Positions 62,711 through 64,000 of a DNA stretch of 64,000 bases are shown here, in pieces; within the stretch, counting starts at the first letter, position 1, and each line of letters opens with the position of its first letter. The stretch is from Clostridium liquoris (GTDB taxonomy: Bacteria > Bacillota > Clostridia > Clostridiales > Clostridiaceae): positions 62,001 to 126,000 of the forward strand of contig NZ_PVXO01000005.1 in NCBI RefSeq assembly GCF_002995785.1, read 5' to 3'. Under the pieces are notes generated by a model. It ran no database searches and was not told the origin of the DNA. It worked only from the letters and a program-made list of their open reading frames with translations. The position numbers were made by a program, and so were the translations under genes.

Positions 62711-64000
62711 GTGGCGGGTAATCGTTCTTTTAAAGACTATGTGGCAGATAGGTTCTATAATGAAATATTTGCTGCTATACAAAGTTACACCACGGATAAC
62801 TACGATGATTTAGACTTAAGGCTATACAGGGTTCGAAATATTGGTGGCATAGAATTATCAGATATAGAAGTAAAGTTTGTATCTGTTAATGACTTACCAG
62901 GTATGAAAATAGAATTTGATGTTGTTGTGGAAGCCGAATTAGAAGTCCGTGAGTCAGACTATCATTATGATGAATCGGAAAATTGTAGGCAGTGGTTTAT
63001 GCTGACATGTTCAGGAGATTTGGCTTGCAATTTAGATGACTTTACAATCTCTAGTGTAACTGAGTATACCAGTAAAAATAAGCAGCCCAAACCTATGTCG
63101 GACTCTCTTGTCCCTATCATTCATAAGGAGCAACTTGAATCTGTCGCTACAGACTTTCTTCGCAGACATTACCCAGAAGCACTAAAAACCCCAATGGCAA
63201 TTGAACCACAAGTACTAGCAGAAAAAATGGGTCTTACAGTGGAAATGAGAGAAATTACAAAGGATTTCTCTGTTTTTGGACAGCTATACTTTCATGATTG
63301 TGATGCAGTATTCTATGATGAAGACAGTGATGAAATGGTACAGACCCATGTAGATGCCAGAACTATCATAGTTGATCCAAAAGCGTTCTTCCTACGTAAT
63401 CTAGGATCGGTAAACAATACCATTGTCCATGAGTGTGTTCATTGGGATCAGCATAGAAAAGCATTTGAATTGGAGCGGCTCTATAACAACAGTCTAACAC
63501 GAATCAAGTGTCAGGTTGTTGGTGGCATAAAAGACAATAGCAGAGATGCAACTGATTGGATGGAATGGCAGGCAAATGCTCTCACTCCAAAGATACAAAT
63601 GCCACTTGCAATGTTTAAAACCCAAGCGTTTAAGTATATTAAGCAATTTCGTACGGAATTAGGAACGTCTGAACTTATAGATGTAATGGAACCAGTTATT
63701 GACGCTTTGGCTACGTTTTTCTGTGTTTCTCGAACCGCAGCAAAAATCCGAATGATTGATGCTGGGTATGAGGAAGCAATTGGAACTTTTACTTACATAG
63801 ATGGTCGTTACGTCAAACCTCATAGGTTTAAGAAAGGTGCACTTGAAAGAAATCAAACGTTCTCTATAAGTGCGGAGGATGCTGCCATCCAAAGCATAAC
63901 TAATCCTGAAATGGCAGCTTTAGTTGGAGATGGAAGTTATGTTTATGTAGATTCTCACTTTGTTTTAAATCATCCCAAATATTTAACACAGGATATATTT
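62711..64000 (+). CDS. ImmA/IrrE-family metallopeptidase (3'-truncated by window)
   Basis: The frame is open from GTG 62711 (GAGAGGGGG 8 bases upstream) to the window end, 430 residues without a stop. An N-terminal domain of about 150 residues is rich in acidic residues and unfamiliar. A zinc-protease domain (about 165-310) contains NTIVHECVHWDQH with the HExxH motif at H240-H244, the mark of ImmA/IrrE peptidases, which cut XRE-type repressors or related regulators. A WMEWQANALTPKIQMPL helix follows, also typical. It is divergent from the small XRE gene. Codon use (CGT, CGG, CTC, GCG) differs strongly from the host genes, so it is probably acquired. Confidence 0.85.
   Translation, partial: MAGNRSFKDYVADRFYNEIFAAIQSYTTDNYDDLDLRLYRVRNIGGIELSDIEVKFVSVNDLPGMKIEFDVVVEAELEVRESDYHYDESENCRQWFMLTCSGDLACNLDDFTISSVTEYTSKNKQPKPMSDSLVPIIHKEQLESVATDFLRRHYPEALKTPMAIEPQVLAEKMGLTVEMREITKDFSVFGQLYFHDCDAVFYDEDSDEMVQTHVDARTIIVDPKAFFLRNLGSVNNTIVHECVHWDQHRKAFELERLYNNSLTRIKCQVVGGIKDNSRDATDWMEWQANALTPKIQMPLAMFKTQAFKYIKQFRTELGTSELIDVMEPVIDALATFFCVSRTAAKIRMIDAGYEEAIGTFTYIDGRYVKPHRFKKGALERNQTFSISAEDAAIQSITNPEMAALVGDGSYVYVDSHFVLNHPKYLTQDIF

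Noticed and set aside
63659-63892. 77-codon minus-strand frame near the right end
   Set aside because: It lies antisense inside the ImmA/IrrE-like gene, which is open through the whole stretch.

Overview
The window looks like a chromosomal segment of a spore-forming Clostridium (Clostridium sensu stricto). The DNA is very AT-rich, and most starts are ATG, TTG or GTG behind strong GGAGG-type ribosome sites. Gene blocks are typically clostridial: gerS-alr-mazEF, ftsEX-ctpA-PDZ protein-uvrBA, FHA-ftsW-pbp, uvrC-murB-rapZ-yvcK-whiA and dnaE-pfkA-pyk. No rRNA, tRNA or CRISPR array was seen.

Layout. 1-2.85 kb: end of an ABC transporter, then a minus-strand permease and M20 amidohydrolase behind a consensus promoter. 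3.2-5.4 kb: two-component system. 5.5-8.5 kb: an M-box magnesium riboswitch, terminator, 33-codon reading frame and MgtA-type ATPase. 8.5-9.6 kb: ECF S-component and methyltransferase. 9.7-15.8 kb: citDEF lyase genes followed by a TctCBA tricarboxylate transporter, probably one uptake-and-cleavage operon for citrate or citramalate. 15.9-19.0 kb: YihY protein, SAM-I riboswitch with a MetT/NhaC-type transporter, and a small export protein. 19.0-20.0 kb: a folded non-coding stretch, a DUF6514-like gene and a MITE-like element. 20.0-26.4 kb: acpS, nnrDE, gerS, alr, mazEF and a split transketolase. 26.5-41.2 kb: membrane proteins, ftsEX, ctpA, a MinJ-like PDZ protein, uvrBA, a cell-wall cassette and a YhaM-like nuclease. 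41.3-58.8 kb: uvrC, murB, rapZ-yvcK-whiA, a DRTGG/CBS protein, dnaE, pfkA-pyk, an Fe-S aldo/keto reductase and rlmD.

From about 58.95 kb to the end lies a region of different base and codon use that looks acquired. It holds a HhaI-like restriction-modification locus. An M.HhaI-like GCGC cytosine methyltransferase and a small alpha-helical protein read rightward. A 591-residue protein joining a second cytosine methyltransferase to an R.HhaI-like nuclease reads leftward behind a small XRE regulator. Divergent from the regulator is a large ImmA/IrrE-type metallopeptidase that runs off the window.

Two features of this locus stand out. The first methyltransferase promoter carries a perfect inverted repeat whose two arms each contain GCGC, the predicted methylation target. 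The nuclease half of the fusion has its own ribosome site and ATG, so one gene may give both the fusion and a free nuclease. The ImmA/IrrE-XRE pair suggests, but does not prove, an inducible control layer.
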